A stretch of 64,000 bases of DNA from Polymorphobacter_B sp038225475 (GCA_038225475.1 JBBRRA010000003.1:221237-285236); one strand, 5' to 3'. Positions 26,251 through 35,830 are shown, counted from the first letter of the stretch. Numbers and translations are program-made. Notes: generated by a model not told the origin, from the letters alone.

Positions 26251-27341
26251 GCCGGTTCGTCGTCGCAGCCGGTGGCACCGGGGGCCATATGGTGCCCGCA
26301 TCGGTGCTGGCGGGCGAACTGACGGCGCGCGGGCACGACGTCGTGTTGATGAGCGATGCGCGCGGATTGCGCTTTCCGGGGCTGTTCGACGGGATCGAAA
26401 CGCGCGTTGTCGCCTCGGCGAGCGTCGGCGGGCGCAATCCGATCGGCTGGCTGCGTGCGTTGCTGACGGTGGCGCGCGGCAGGGCCGAGGCGCGCACCTT
26501 TCTGCGCGAACGCGGGATCAGCGCAGTGATCGGCTTTGGCGGCTATCCGGCGGTCCCGGCGCTGCTCGCGGCGTTTGCTTTGGGAATTCCGACGATCCTG
26601 CACGAACAGAACGCGGTCTTCGGGCGCAGTAACCGCCTGCTCGCCGGGCGGGTCGACCGGATCGCGGCGAGCTTTGCCAAGACGTTCCGGTTGCCCGCAA
26701 GCTTTGCCGCCAAGACCGTCGTGATCGGCAATCCGGTGCGCGGCGAGGTGCAGGCGCTGGCCGGGCCGGCGTTCGCCGCGCCGTCGCCGGGCGCGCCGCT
26801 CCGCCTGCTCGTCACCGGCGGCAGCCAGGGGGCGAGCATCCTGTCGCGCGTCGTTCCGGCGGCGCTCGCGCTACTTCCCGACGAAACGCGCGCCATTTTG
26901 CAGGTCGTTCACCAGGGGCGGCCCGAGGACCTCGATGCGGCGCGCGCGGCCTATGCAGCGGCCGGCATCGCTGCCGAGTTGGCGAGTTACCTGCCCGACC
27001 TGCCCGAACGAATCGCTGCCGCGCATCTGGTGATCGCGCGGTCGGGCGCGTCGACGATGGCCGAGCTTGCGGTGATCGGACGCCCCGCGCTGCTTGTGCC
27101 CTATGCGGCGGCGACCGACGACCACCAGACCGCCAACGCCGCCGAATTCATCGCCGCCGGCGCCGGACGGCTGCTCGACGAGCGCAGCTTCACGCCCGCC
27201 AACGTCGCCACCGCGATTGTTTCGCTGACAACGGTTCCCGCGGTGCTGGCAAACGCCGCGCGCGCCGCTAAGACCGTTGGACGCCCCGACGCGGGCGCGC
27301 GACTCGCCGACCTGGCGGTTGCACTCGGGAACGCGACATGA
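26247..27341 (+). CDS. murG: UDP-GlcNAc:lipid I N-acetylglucosaminyltransferase (MurG)
   Basis: A 364-residue GT-B glycosyltransferase starting at GTG 26247. N-terminal AAGGTGGHMVPA loop, GFGGYPAVPAL, HEQNAVFGRSNRLLA, then the C-terminal domain with TGGSQGASILS and the donor-binding IARSGASTMAEL. It converts lipid I to lipid II at the inner face of the membrane. Overlaps ftsW and murC by 4 nt. Confidence 0.96.
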   Translation: MSRFVVAAGGTGGHMVPASVLAGELTARGHDVVLMSDARGLRFPGLFDGIETRVVASASVGGRNPIGWLRALLTVARGRAEARTFLRERGISAVIGFGGYPAVPALLAAFALGIPTILHEQNAVFGRSNRLLAGRVDRIAASFAKTFRLPASFAAKTVVIGNPVRGEVQALAGPAFAAPSPGAPLRLLVTGGSQGASILSRVVPAALALLPDETRAILQVVHQGRPEDLDAARAAYAAAGIAAELASYLPDLPERIAAAHLVIARSGASTMAELAVIGRPALLVPYAAATDDHQTANAAEFIAAGAGRLLDERSFTPANVATAIVSLTTVPAVLANAARAAKTVGRPDAGARLADLAVALGNAT

Positions 27342-28750
27342 CCGCCAATTTCAGCCGCGACTTCGGCATCATCCATTTCATCGGCATCGGCGGCATCGGC
27401 ATGTCGGGGATCGCCGAGGTGATGGCAAACCTTGGCTACACCGTGCAGGGATCCGACGTGGCCGAGGGCTATGTCGTCCAGGGGCTGCGCGACAAGGGCA
27501 TTACCGTCTATATCGGTCACGACGCCGACCATGTCGGCGATGCCGCCGTCGTCGTGACGTCGACGGCGATCAAGCGCGGCAATCCCGAAGTCGAACGCGC
27601 CATCGAGCGCCGTATTCCGATCGTGCGCCGGGCCGAGATGCTGGCCGAACTGATGCGGCTGAAATCGACCGTTGCGGTCGCCGGCACGCACGGCAAGACC
27701 ACGACGACGTCGATGGTTGCCGCGCTGCTCGATGCGGGCGGGTTCGATCCAACGGTCATCAACGGCGGCATCATCAACACCTATGGCTCGAACGCGCGGC
27801 TGGGCGCGGGCGAGTGGATGGTGGTCGAAGCCGACGAAAGCGACGGCAGTTTCCTGCGGCTTGGCGGCACTATCGGCATCGTCACCAACATCGACCCCGA
27901 ACATCTCGACCATTACGGCGACTTCGAGAAGGTGAAGGATGCCTTTGTCGAATTCGTCGAGCAGGTGCCGTTTTATGGCGCAGGCGTGCTGTGCCTCGAC
28001 CACCCCGAAGTGCAGGCGATGCTGCCGCGCGTGCAGGACCGGCGCATCGTCACCTACGGCTTTGCCGCACAGGCCGATGTGCGCGGCGAAAATGTCGTGC
28101 CGGTTCCCGGCGGTAACCGTTTCGAGGTGGTGCTGCGCGACCGGCTCGGGGCCGAACGCCGGATCGACGATCTGACGTTGCCGATGCCCGGCCGCCACAA
28201 TGTTCAGAACGCGCTTGCGGCGATTGCCGTGGCCGACCAGCTCGGCATCGACGACGCCGCGATCCGCAGCGGCTTTGCACGCTTCGGCGGCGTCAAGCGG
28301 CGCTTTACCCGTGTCGGCGAAACCGGCGGCGTGACGATCATCGACGATTACGGCCACCACCCGGTCGAGATTCGCGCCGTGCTCGCCGCTGCCCGCGAAG
28401 GCGCGCAGGGGCGCGTTGTCGCCGTCGTCCAGCCGCACCGCTTCACGCGGCTGCAATCGTTGATGGGCGAGTTTCAGACAGCGTTCAACGATGCCGACAT
28501 TGTCATCGTCGCGCCGGTCTATGCCGCGGGCGAAGCGCCGATCGACGGCGTCGACAGCGATGCGCTGGCGCTCGGGCTGCGCAGTGCCGGTCACCGCAAC
28601 GTCCTGACGACCACCGGCGCGGACGACCTTGCCCAGCAACTCGCCGGGCTGGTGCAGCCCAACGACATGGTCGTCTGCCTCGGGGCTGGCGACATTACGA
28701 AATGGGCGGCCGGACTGGCGGCGGCGATCGACAAGGCCCGGGCTCCTTGA
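27338..28750 (+). CDS. murC: UDP-MurNAc:L-alanine ligase (MurC)
   Basis: A 470-residue Mur ligase. FIGIGGIGMSGIAE opens the UDP-binding domain; the ATP loop is AVAGTHGKTTTTSM; EADESDGSF and NIDPEHLDHYG follow; IDDYGHHPVEI lies in the C-terminal domain. It adds L-Ala to UDP-MurNAc, the first amino acid of the stem peptide. Its stop overlaps a TTG start for murB. Confidence 0.96.
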   Translation: MTANFSRDFGIIHFIGIGGIGMSGIAEVMANLGYTVQGSDVAEGYVVQGLRDKGITVYIGHDADHVGDAAVVVTSTAIKRGNPEVERAIERRIPIVRRAEMLAELMRLKSTVAVAGTHGKTTTTSMVAALLDAGGFDPTVINGGIINTYGSNARLGAGEWMVVEADESDGSFLRLGGTIGIVTNIDPEHLDHYGDFEKVKDAFVEFVEQVPFYGAGVLCLDHPEVQAMLPRVQDRRIVTYGFAAQADVRGENVVPVPGGNRFEVVLRDRLGAERRIDDLTLPMPGRHNVQNALAAIAVADQLGIDDAAIRSGFARFGGVKRRFTRVGETGGVTIIDDYGHHPVEIRAVLAAAREGAQGRVVAVVQPHRFTRLQSLMGEFQTAFNDADIVIVAPVYAAGEAPIDGVDSDALALGLRSAGHRNVLTTTGADDLAQQLAGLVQPNDMVVCLGAGDITKWAAGLAAAIDKARAP

Positions 28751-29646
28751 ACGCCGCGCGCATCCCGCGTGCGACCCCGCCGCGCGGGCGGGTCACGTCG
28801 AACGCCGCGCTTGCGCCACTGACGTGGTTCAAGACCGGTGGTGCCGCAGCCGTGCTGTTCGAACCCGCCGACGTGCGCGATCTTGCCGAATTTCTTCAGG
28901 ACCTTTCCCCCGGCTATCCCGTGTTGCCGCTCGGCCTCGGGTCGAACCTGATTGTCCGCGACGGCGGCTATGCTGGCGTCGTGATCCGCCTTGGCAAGGC
29001 ATTTGCCGCACTGAAAATCGAGGGCGACCTTGTTCGGGCCGGCGCTGGCGCACCCGGCATCGCGGTCGCCAGTGCAGCGCGCGATGCGTCGCTGTCCGGG
29101 CTGCAATTTCTGCGCGGCATCCCCGGTGCGGCAGGCGGCGCGGTGCGGATGAACGCCGGTGCCTATGGCCGCGACGTTGCCGACATGCTTGTCGAGGCGA
29201 CCGTCGTGCGCCGCTCGGGCGCGGTCGAAAAGCTGGCGGCGAGCGCGCTTGGCTTCAGCTACCGCCATTCGGCGCTGCCCGCCGGCGATATCGTCGTCGA
29301 GGCGGTGTTCCGCGGTACCCCCGGCGACAAGGCGACGATCACCGCCGAGATGGAGCGCATCGCAGCCGAGCGCGAGGCGTCGCAACCGCTGCGCTCGCGC
29401 ACCGGGGGTTCGACCTTCAAGAACCCGCCGGGGCAGAAGGCGTGGGCGTTGATCGATGCCGCCGGATGCCGGGGCTTGCGCCGGGGGGGCGCACAGGTCA
29501 GCGAGAAACATACCAACTTCCTGATTAACACCGGCGATGCGACCAGTGCCGACATCGAGGCGCTGGGCGAGGACGTCCGCGCGCGCGTGCTGGCGCAATC
29601 GGGCGTCGCGCTCGAATGGGAAATCGCACGGGTGGGGGTCGCATGA
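28747..29646 (+). CDS. murB: UDP-N-acetylenolpyruvoylglucosamine reductase (MurB)
   Basis: A 299-residue FAD enzyme. I choose TTG 28747, which overlaps the murC stop (TTGA) in the same pattern as the rest of the cluster; no ATG or GTG fits better. Motifs: LTWFKTGGAAAVLFEP, PLGLGSNLIVRDGG, IPGAAGGAVRMNAGAYG, RTGGSTFKNP with the proton-donor serine, and KHTNFLIN. It makes UDP-MurNAc with NADPH. Overlaps ddl by ATGA. Confidence 0.93.
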   Translation: MNAARIPRATPPRGRVTSNAALAPLTWFKTGGAAAVLFEPADVRDLAEFLQDLSPGYPVLPLGLGSNLIVRDGGYAGVVIRLGKAFAALKIEGDLVRAGAGAPGIAVASAARDASLSGLQFLRGIPGAAGGAVRMNAGAYGRDVADMLVEATVVRRSGAVEKLAASALGFSYRHSALPAGDIVVEAVFRGTPGDKATITAEMERIAAEREASQPLRSRTGGSTFKNPPGQKAWALIDAAGCRGLRRGGAQVSEKHTNFLINTGDATSADIEALGEDVRARVLAQSGVALEWEIARVGVA

Positions 29647-30551
29647 AGGTCGCGGTGCTGATGGGCGGCTGGTCGGCCGAGCGCGAGGTGTCGCTGACGA
29701 GCGGACGCGGCATTGCTGCGGCGCTGACGCGGCTTGGGCATGCGGTCACCGAAATCGATATGGGGCGCGACGTGGCGCAGGTGCTCACCGACGCCCGGCC
29801 CGATGTGGTTTTCAACGCGCTACACGGCACGCCCGGCGAGGATGGCAGCGTGCAGGGCATGCTCGACCTGATGGGGTTGCGCTACACGCATTCGCGGCTC
29901 GCCACCTCGGTGATCGCGATTGACAAGGTGCTGACCAAGCGCATCCTCGAACCGGTCGGCATCCGCATGCCGGGCGGGCGTGTGGTCCCGTCGGCAAGCC
30001 TCCACGACGGCGATCCGCTGCCGCGCCCCTATGTGCTGAAACCGGTCAACGAAGGCTCGTCGGTCGGCGTCGCGATCGTCACCGAGGGGTCGAACTACGG
30101 CAACCCGATCGCGCGCAATGCCGCCGGGCCGTGGCAGCATTTTACCGAATTGCTCGCCGAGCCGTTCATTGCCGGGCTCGAACTGACCGTCGCGGTGCTC
30201 GACGGCGAGGCACTGGCCGTGACCGAGTTGAAGCCGGTGCAGGGCTTTTACGACTATGACGCGAAATATACCGACGGATTGACCGTCCATGTCTGCCCTG
30301 CCGACCTGCCGCCCGACATCGAAGCGGCGGCGCTCGATCTCGCACGGCGGGCGCACGACGCGCTCGGGTGCAGCGGCGTTTCGCGCTCCGACTTTCGCTA
30401 TGATCCGGCGCAGGGGGAACACGGCTTGTACCTGCTCGAAGTCAATACACAGCCCGGCATGACGCCGCTCAGCCTCGTGCCCGAGCAGGCGAAATATCGC
30501 GGCATCGACTATGACAGCCTTGTCGCGCGCATCCTCGCGAGCGCCGCATGA
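29643..30551 (+). CDS. ddl: D-alanine-D-alanine ligase
   Basis: A 302-residue ATP-grasp enzyme starting MKVAVLMGGWSAEREVSL at ATG 29643. VLKPVNEGSSVGV binds ATP; the metal-binding end is LLEVNTQPGMTPLSLVPEQA. ALHGTPGEDGSVQGMLDL is the N-terminal signature. It makes the D-Ala-D-Ala dipeptide used by MurF. 4-nt overlaps on both sides. Confidence 0.96.
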   Translation: MKVAVLMGGWSAEREVSLTSGRGIAAALTRLGHAVTEIDMGRDVAQVLTDARPDVVFNALHGTPGEDGSVQGMLDLMGLRYTHSRLATSVIAIDKVLTKRILEPVGIRMPGGRVVPSASLHDGDPLPRPYVLKPVNEGSSVGVAIVTEGSNYGNPIARNAAGPWQHFTELLAEPFIAGLELTVAVLDGEALAVTELKPVQGFYDYDAKYTDGLTVHVCPADLPPDIEAAALDLARRAHDALGCSGVSRSDFRYDPAQGEHGLYLLEVNTQPGMTPLSLVPEQAKYRGIDYDSLVARILASAA

Positions 30552-31423
30552 CGACCGTCGCGCTCAAGCGCGGGGCTCCTGCCAAGCGCCGCCCCGCGCC
30601 GAAGGCCCGCGCCAAGGCACTGCCGCCGCGGCTGGTGCGCCTGCCGGTGACGCCGACGCGGTTTCGGCGGCATGTCCTGCTCGCCGGGGGCGGCCTCGTG
30701 CTGGTCGCGACGCTGGTTGGCTTGTGGATTGCCGGTGCGCCGCAACGCTGGTGGCAGTCGAGCGCGCAAGCCGCCGCCCGCGCCGGGTTCGAAGTCCGCC
30801 ATGTCGACGTCAGCGGCGTCACGCAAACATCGAAGCTCGGGGTCTATGCGGCGGCGTTCGAAGGCGCGAGCAATTCGATGCTGCTGGTCGATCTGCATGC
30901 GGTCCGCGAGCGGCTGCGCGCGCTGCCGTGGGTGGCGGACGCCAGCGTCACCCGGCGGCTGCCCGATACGCTGGTGGTCCATGTTACCGAGCGCGTACCC
31001 GTCGCGCTTTGGCAGTACCGGCATCACCTGTACGTCATCGACCGCACCGGCGCGACGCTGACCGATCAGCGGCTCGAGCGGTTTCCGCACCTGCCGCTGC
31101 TGATCGGGCCGGGCGCCAACGACCGCGCCAGCGAAGTGCTGGCGCTGCTCGGTCGTTTTCCAAAGGTCGGCGGCGCGGTCGATAGCGCAACGCTGGTCGG
31201 CGAGCGGCGCTGGGATTTGCGCTTTGCGTCGGGCGAGACGCTGGCATTGCCCGAAGGCGCGTTGCCGGCTGCGACCGCACTCGCCAAGTTCGAGGCGGTC
31301 GAACGGAAGCATGGCCTGCTCGGCAAGGGCTTTGCGCGGTTCGACCTGCGGATGCCGGGCCGGATGACGGTCCGCGTCGGGACGGTTCCGGCCAAGGCGA
31401 ATGCAAAGGATATCGTGATTTGA
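30548..31423 (+). CDS. ftsQ: Cell-division protein FtsQ
   Basis: A 291-residue bitopic protein: ~38-residue Lys/Arg/Pro-rich cytoplasmic tail, TM helix at about residues 40-60 (HVLLAGGGLVLVATLVGLWI), then a POTRA domain (FEVRHVDVSGVTQTSKLGVY) and the FtsQ beta domain (LPWVADASVTRRLPDTLVVHVTER in two parts). It recruits FtsL/FtsB. Coupled to ddl (ATGA) and ftsA (TTGA). Confidence 0.93.
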   Translation: MTTVALKRGAPAKRRPAPKARAKALPPRLVRLPVTPTRFRRHVLLAGGGLVLVATLVGLWIAGAPQRWWQSSAQAAARAGFEVRHVDVSGVTQTSKLGVYAAAFEGASNSMLLVDLHAVRERLRALPWVADASVTRRLPDTLVVHVTERVPVALWQYRHHLYVIDRTGATLTDQRLERFPHLPLLIGPGANDRASEVLALLGRFPKVGGAVDSATLVGERRWDLRFASGETLALPEGALPAATALAKFEAVERKHGLLGKGFARFDLRMPGRMTVRVGTVPAKANAKDIVI

Positions 31424-32703
31424 GCGCCGCCAAGCCCGGTCGCGGCGAACGCACCATCGCTGTCCTCGACGTCGGCACGTCGAAAGTCGCCGCAATGATC
31501 GTCATGATCGGCGGCACCGGGGCCGAGGCGGGCTCCGACCCGCGCGTCATCGGCGTCGGCCAGCGCAGTTGCGAGGGGCTGCGGCGCGGGCTCGTTGCCG
31601 ACATGGAAAAGACCGAGGCCGCGATCCGCGCCGCTATGGACCAGGCCGAACGCAACGCCGGGGTGCAGGCGGAGGACGTGTTCGTCAGCCTGTCGGCAGG
31701 CGGCTTGCGCAGCGAAGTCGAAAGCGTCGAGATCGACATTGCCGGCCACCGCATCGAGGCCGCCGACATGACCGCGCTGCTCGCCGCCGGGCGCGCGCAG
31801 ATCGATCCCGGTCTGCGAACGGTGCTGCATGCGCAGCCCGCGCTGTACACGATCGACGGGTTGAACGGCGTCGCCAACCCGATCGGCTTTCACGCCGACC
31901 GGCTGGGCATGGACATCCATGTCGTCACCGCCGACCGGCCGCCAATCCTGAACCTCGATTTGGTGGTCCGCAGCGCGCACCTCGGGGTAAAAACGATCGT
32001 CGCCTCGCCCGCCGCATCGAGCCTTGCCGTGCTGGCGCGCGAGGAACGCGAGCTCGGCGTCGCGCTTGTCGAAATCGGGGCCGGGCTGACGACGATCGCG
32101 GTGCACATCATGGGGCAGCTGGTCGGTGTCGCGTCGGTGCCGATGGGGGCGGGTGACATTACCAACGACATCGCCAGCAGCTTTGCCACGCGCCGTGTTC
32201 ATGCCGAGCGGCTCAAAACGCTCCACGGCGCAGCAATTACGACGCAAAAGGACAATCACGACATCATCGAAGTCCCGCCGATCAGCGACGACGACAGCGC
32301 GGAAATCGTCCGCGTGCCCAAGGCGCAGTTGATCGCCGTGGTCCGCCACCGGCTCGATCTGCTGTTCGGTGAAGTCGCGGCGCGGCTGAACGAGATGGGC
32401 TTTGCCGGTCCGCAGGCGCGGCAGGTGGTGCTGACCGGCGGCGGCGCCGAACTGAAGGCGATTGCCGACTTCGCGCAGGGCGTGCTCGGCAAGAACGTCC
32501 GCCTCGGCCGTCCGCGCGGGTTGACCGGCATGCCCGATGCGCAGGCCGGGTGCGCGTTCGCCACGCTGACCGGATTGGCGCTGTTCGCCGCCGCCGATGT
32601 GCCCGATTTGTGGAACACCCGCGTGCCCGAACGCCGCGCTGCCGTACCTGGTGGCACCGGCTGGTTAAGAAATACGGTGGATAAGTTGAAATCGAGTCTA
32701 TGA
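31420..32703 (+). CDS. ftsA: Cell-division protein FtsA, actin-like membrane tether
   Basis: A 427-residue actin-fold ATPase starting at TTG 31420 inside the ftsQ stop. Phosphate-1 loop AVLDVGTSKVAAMI; DIAGHRIEAADM and the SHS2-like 1C domain follow; phosphate-2 VEIGAGLTTIAV; adenosine motif LTGGGAELKAI. The C-terminal WLRNTVDKLKSSL is an amphipathic membrane-targeting helix. It anchors FtsZ filaments to the membrane. 55 nt before ftsZ. Confidence 0.95.
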   Translation: MSAAKPGRGERTIAVLDVGTSKVAAMIVMIGGTGAEAGSDPRVIGVGQRSCEGLRRGLVADMEKTEAAIRAAMDQAERNAGVQAEDVFVSLSAGGLRSEVESVEIDIAGHRIEAADMTALLAAGRAQIDPGLRTVLHAQPALYTIDGLNGVANPIGFHADRLGMDIHVVTADRPPILNLDLVVRSAHLGVKTIVASPAASSLAVLAREERELGVALVEIGAGLTTIAVHIMGQLVGVASVPMGAGDITNDIASSFATRRVHAERLKTLHGAAITTQKDNHDIIEVPPISDDDSAEIVRVPKAQLIAVVRHRLDLLFGEVAARLNEMGFAGPQARQVVLTGGGAELKAIADFAQGVLGKNVRLGRPRGLTGMPDAQAGCAFATLTGLALFAAADVPDLWNTRVPERRAAVPGGTGWLRNTVDKLKSSL

Positions 32704-32758
32704 AGTATTTGTCGCAGGCCTACACGCTATAGTATGCTGCCCCAAAGGGAGACACGAG

Positions 32759-34207
32759 ATGATGGAGTTCACGCGCCCAGAACTGACCGAGCTGACCCCG
32801 CGGATCGTCGTGATCGGCGTCGGCGGAGCGGGCGGCAACGCGGTCACCAACATGATCACCAGCAAGTTGCAGGGGGTCGATTTCGTCGTCGCCAACACCG
32901 ACGCGCAAAGCCTCGCGGTCAGCCCAGCCGAAACGCGCATCCAGCTCGGCCTGAAGATTACGCAGGGGCTCGGTGCCGGATCGCGGCCTGAAATCGGGCG
33001 CGCTGCGGCCGAAGAAACGATGGACCAGATCGAGGCGGCACTCGAAGGCTGCCACATGTGCTTCATCACCGCTGGCATGGGCGGCGGCACCGGCACCGGG
33101 GCGGCCCCCGTCGTAGCGCGCGCGGCGCGTGACAAGGGCATTCTGACCGTCGGCGTCGTCACCAAGCCGTTCGCGTTCGAGGGGCTGCGCCGGATGCGTT
33201 CGGCGGAGGAAGGCATCGCCGAGCTGCAAAAGCATGTCGACACGCTGATCATCATTCCGAACCAGAATTTGTTTCTGATCGCCAACGCCAACACGACCTT
33301 CAAGGAAGCGTTCGGGATGGCCGATCAGGTGCTGCACCAGGGCGTGCGCGGTATCACCGACCTTATGATCATGCCCGGCCTGATCAACCTCGACTTCGCC
33401 GACATCCGCACCGTGATGTCCGAAATGGGCAAGGCGATGATGGGCACCGGTGAAGCGCGCGGCGAAAATCGCGCCATCGAGGCGGCCGAAAAGGCGATCG
33501 CCAATCCGCTCCTCGACGAAGTCTCGATGCGCGGCGCGAAGGGCGTGATCATCAACATCACCGGTGGCGAAGACCTGCGCCTGATGGAAGTCGACGAGGC
33601 GGCAACGCACATCCGCGAGATGGTCGACCCCGATGCAAACATCATCGTCGGCAGCGCGTTCAACCCCGATCTCGACGGCATCATGCGCGTATCGGTGGTC
33701 GCCACCGGCATCGACGTCGTCGCGCGCACGCCGTCGGTGCCGACGCGCGCCCCGGCGGGGTTCGGCGGCACGGCCAGCGCTTTCCCAACGGTCGCTGCAG
33801 GTCGCCCCGAGCCGCGCGCCCCTGAGCCAGTGGTTGCCGAGCCCGTCATGGTCGATCCCGAGCCCGCGCTGTCGCTGTTGCCGCCCGAACCGGTCACGCA
33901 TGAACTCGACCTGAGTGTCGATGACATGATCGACTTCGAGGAGGAGATGCCGCGCGAGCCGACCGTCATCCGCTTCACGCCGACCGCGCAGCCGACCGCC
34001 GCACCGGTCAGCGCCGCCCCGCCGCCGATGCGCGCACCACCGGTCGAGGAGGAGCGCCCGCTGTCGTTGTTCGAAAAAATGATGAACCTCAGCCGCCCGG
34101 CGAAGGCCCCGCGCGCGCCAGAGCCGACGCTGGCCCCCGAGCCCGACCCGCAGGCCGAGGGCGATGTTGCCATCCCGCGCTTTTTCAAGCGGCAGGTGAA
34201 CGACTAG
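32759..34207 (+). CDS. ftsZ: Cell-division GTPase FtsZ
   Basis: A 482-residue FtsZ; AAGGGA at 32745-32750 is the ribosome-binding site (ATG 32759 or the adjacent ATG 32762). GTP-binding signature GGGTGTG at residues 108-114; synergy-loop NLDFADIRTVMSEMG. After about residue 320 comes a ~140-residue Pro/Ala/Glu-rich disordered linker, long as in other alphaproteobacteria, and the C-terminal peptide DVAIPRFFKRQ that binds FtsA and other tethers. The stop codon TAG lies in a CTAG palindrome shared with the stop of the converging acetyltransferase gene. Confidence 0.97.
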   Translation: MMEFTRPELTELTPRIVVIGVGGAGGNAVTNMITSKLQGVDFVVANTDAQSLAVSPAETRIQLGLKITQGLGAGSRPEIGRAAAEETMDQIEAALEGCHMCFITAGMGGGTGTGAAPVVARAARDKGILTVGVVTKPFAFEGLRRMRSAEEGIAELQKHVDTLIIIPNQNLFLIANANTTFKEAFGMADQVLHQGVRGITDLMIMPGLINLDFADIRTVMSEMGKAMMGTGEARGENRAIEAAEKAIANPLLDEVSMRGAKGVIINITGGEDLRLMEVDEAATHIREMVDPDANIIVGSAFNPDLDGIMRVSVVATGIDVVARTPSVPTRAPAGFGGTASAFPTVAAGRPEPRAPEPVVAEPVMVDPEPALSLLPPEPVTHELDLSVDDMIDFEEEMPREPTVIRFTPTAQPTAAPVSAAPPPMRAPPVEEERPLSLFEKMMNLSRPAKAPRAPEPTLAPEPDPQAEGDVAIPRFFKRQVND

Positions 34208-34728
34208 GGCTGCTCGGCTCCCGCGCCGATGCCGCACTGCATATAGACGACGTCGAACCAGCGTCCGAACTTGCGGCCGATGCGCGTCATCGTGCCGACA
34301 TGGCGAAACCCGACCGCGCTGTGCAGCCCGATCGAGCCAGCATTGGCGCTGTCGCCGATCACCGCGATCAACTGGCGAAAGCCCTTCGCGATCGCGGCGT
34401 CGATAAGCGCCTCGAGCAGCGCGCGGCCATGCCCCCGCCGGTGGACCGCGGAGGCAAGATACACGGTACTTTCCGCCGCATAGCGATAGCCCGGGCGGTC
34501 GTGGAACTGGCGGCAATAGGCATAGCCGACCACCGCGTCGGCAATCTCGAGCACCAGCCAGACGCCGCCGCCATCCTGTACCGCAGCCATCCGCGCGCGC
34601 ATTTCGCCCGCCGTCGGGGCGACCATTTCGAACGTGGCCGTCCCTTGCAGCACTTGCGGCGCATAGATCGCCGCAACCGCCACCGCATCGGCAGCGGTCG
34701 CGTCGCGGATCAGGCGCTGAACAGTCAT
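34204..34728 (-). CDS. arsN1: GNAT acetyltransferase, phosphinothricin/arsinothricin-acetyltransferase type (ArsN1-like)
   Basis: A 174-residue GNAT of the PAT/Bar family: IRDATAADAVAVAAIYAPQV at the start, acetyl-CoA loop SAVHRRGHGRALLEALI, then IGLHSAVGFRHVGTMTRIGRKFGRWFD in two parts, typical of phosphinothricin N-acetyltransferases. Homologues placed in ars operons are ArsN1, which acetylates the amino group of the organoarsenical antibiotic arsinothricin. Here it is the last gene of the ars operon, overlapping the aquaporin gene by 4 nt. That context supports ArsN1; a generic PAT-like enzyme remains possible. Confidence 0.75.
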   Translation of the reverse strand: MTVQRLIRDATAADAVAVAAIYAPQVLQGTATFEMVAPTAGEMRARMAAVQDGGGVWLVLEIADAVVGYAYCRQFHDRPGYRYAAESTVYLASAVHRRGHGRALLEALIDAAIAKGFRQLIAVIGDSANAGSIGLHSAVGFRHVGTMTRIGRKFGRWFDVVYMQCGIGAGAEQP

Positions 34729-35426
34729 CGCGCGACTATAGCGCCCTCCGCCGGTTCAGGGGAGGGGGGCCGTTCGGGCGGAAACAGCCAGCGCGACAAC
34801 CGCTCGGCCACCAGCGCGCCGGCGAATTGTGCGGCGATGAACCCCGGCACATCGACCGGACGGATGCCGGCAAACGAATCGCTCAGCGCCCGCACCACGG
34901 TAATCGCCGGATTGGCAAAGCTGGTCGAGGCGGAGAACCAATAGGCCGCGGTGATATACAGCGCGACGGCTGCTGCAACCGCGCCTTCCCGGTGACGCAG
35001 CGTCCCAAAGATCGTCAGCACCAGTCCGAAGGTGGCGATCCCCTCCGCCAGCCATTGCCCGCCGCCGGTGCGGACATGCGCCGACATTTGTACTAGCGGC
35101 AGCTCGAACATCGCATGCGCCCCGCAAACGCCGACGATCCCGCCGCCCAGTTGCAACAGCATGTACAGCGTTGCCTCGCGCCCGCCGATCGAGCCGCGCA
35201 CGGCCATCACAAGGCTGACTGCGGGGTTGAAATGCGCGCCTGAAACCGGGCCCAGCATGGTGATCAGCACGAACAGCATCGCGCCGGTGGCGGCAGTGTT
35301 GCCGATCAGCGCCACTGCGATATTGCCGCCAGCCAGCCGCTCCGCCATGATTCCCGAGCCGATCACGGTCGCGAACAGCAGCGCCGATCCAAGGGCTTCG
35401 GCCGCCAGCCGCCGCGCTAGGGTCAT
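34725..35426 (-). CDS. Aquaglyceroporin (MIP family) of the ars operon, AqpS-like
   Basis: A 233-residue MIP channel starting MTLARRLAAEALG at 35426 with six TM helices. Both pore motifs are present, HFNPAVS and FANPAIT; the second keeps Asn-Pro-Ala. Aquaglyceroporins encoded beside arsC (AqpS of Sinorhizobium) let arsenite made in the cytosol leave down its gradient, replacing a pump. There is no arsB or acr3 in the operon, fitting that role. It overlaps both neighbours by 4 nt. The solute preference cannot be read from sequence. Confidence 0.82.
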   Translation of the reverse strand: MTLARRLAAEALGSALLFATVIGSGIMAERLAGGNIAVALIGNTAATGAMLFVLITMLGPVSGAHFNPAVSLVMAVRGSIGGREATLYMLLQLGGGIVGVCGAHAMFELPLVQMSAHVRTGGGQWLAEGIATFGLVLTIFGTLRHREGAVAAAVALYITAAYWFSASTSFANPAITVVRALSDSFAGIRPVDVPGFIAAQFAGALVAERLSRWLFPPERPPSPEPAEGAIVAR

Positions 35427-35830
35427 CGCGTGCGGTCGATGCGCGCGCCGTCTTCCTTGACGAACACCTCGGCGAGCGGCGCATCGAGCAGCGCCAGCAC
35501 GCGTTCCGACGGGCGGCAAAGCGCAACCCCGAGCGGCGTCACCACGATCGGCCGGTTGATCAGAATCGGGTGTGCCACCATCGCATCGACCAGCGCGGCA
35601 TCGCTCAGCGCCGGGTCGCCCAACCCCAGCGCGGCGAACGGCGTGCCCTTTTCCCGCAGCAGCGCGCGCGGTCCGCCGCCGATCGCCGCGATCAGATGCT
35701 CCAGTGTCGCGCGGTCGGGCGGCGCGGTCAGATACTCGATAACCACCGGCTCGGCCCCGGTCGCGCGGATCATCGCGAGGGTGTTGCGCGACGTACCGCA
35801 CGCCGGGTTGTGGTAGATGGTGACGGTCAT
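35423..35830 (-). CDS. arsC: Arsenate reductase, glutaredoxin-dependent type
   Basis: A 135-residue ArsC of the E. coli plasmid R773 type. Catalytic Cys11 lies in HNPACGTSRNT; the arsenate-binding arginines are in NRPIVVTP and the following CRPSE. It reduces arsenate to arsenite with glutathione and glutaredoxin in the cytosol. Second arsC of the operon, overlapping the phosphatase-type arsC upstream and the aquaporin downstream by 4 nt each. Confidence 0.92.
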   Translation of the reverse strand: MTVTIYHNPACGTSRNTLAMIRATGAEPVVIEYLTAPPDRATLEHLIAAIGGGPRALLREKGTPFAALGLGDPALSDAALVDAMVAHPILINRPIVVTPLGVALCRPSERVLALLDAPLAEVFVKEDGARIDRTR

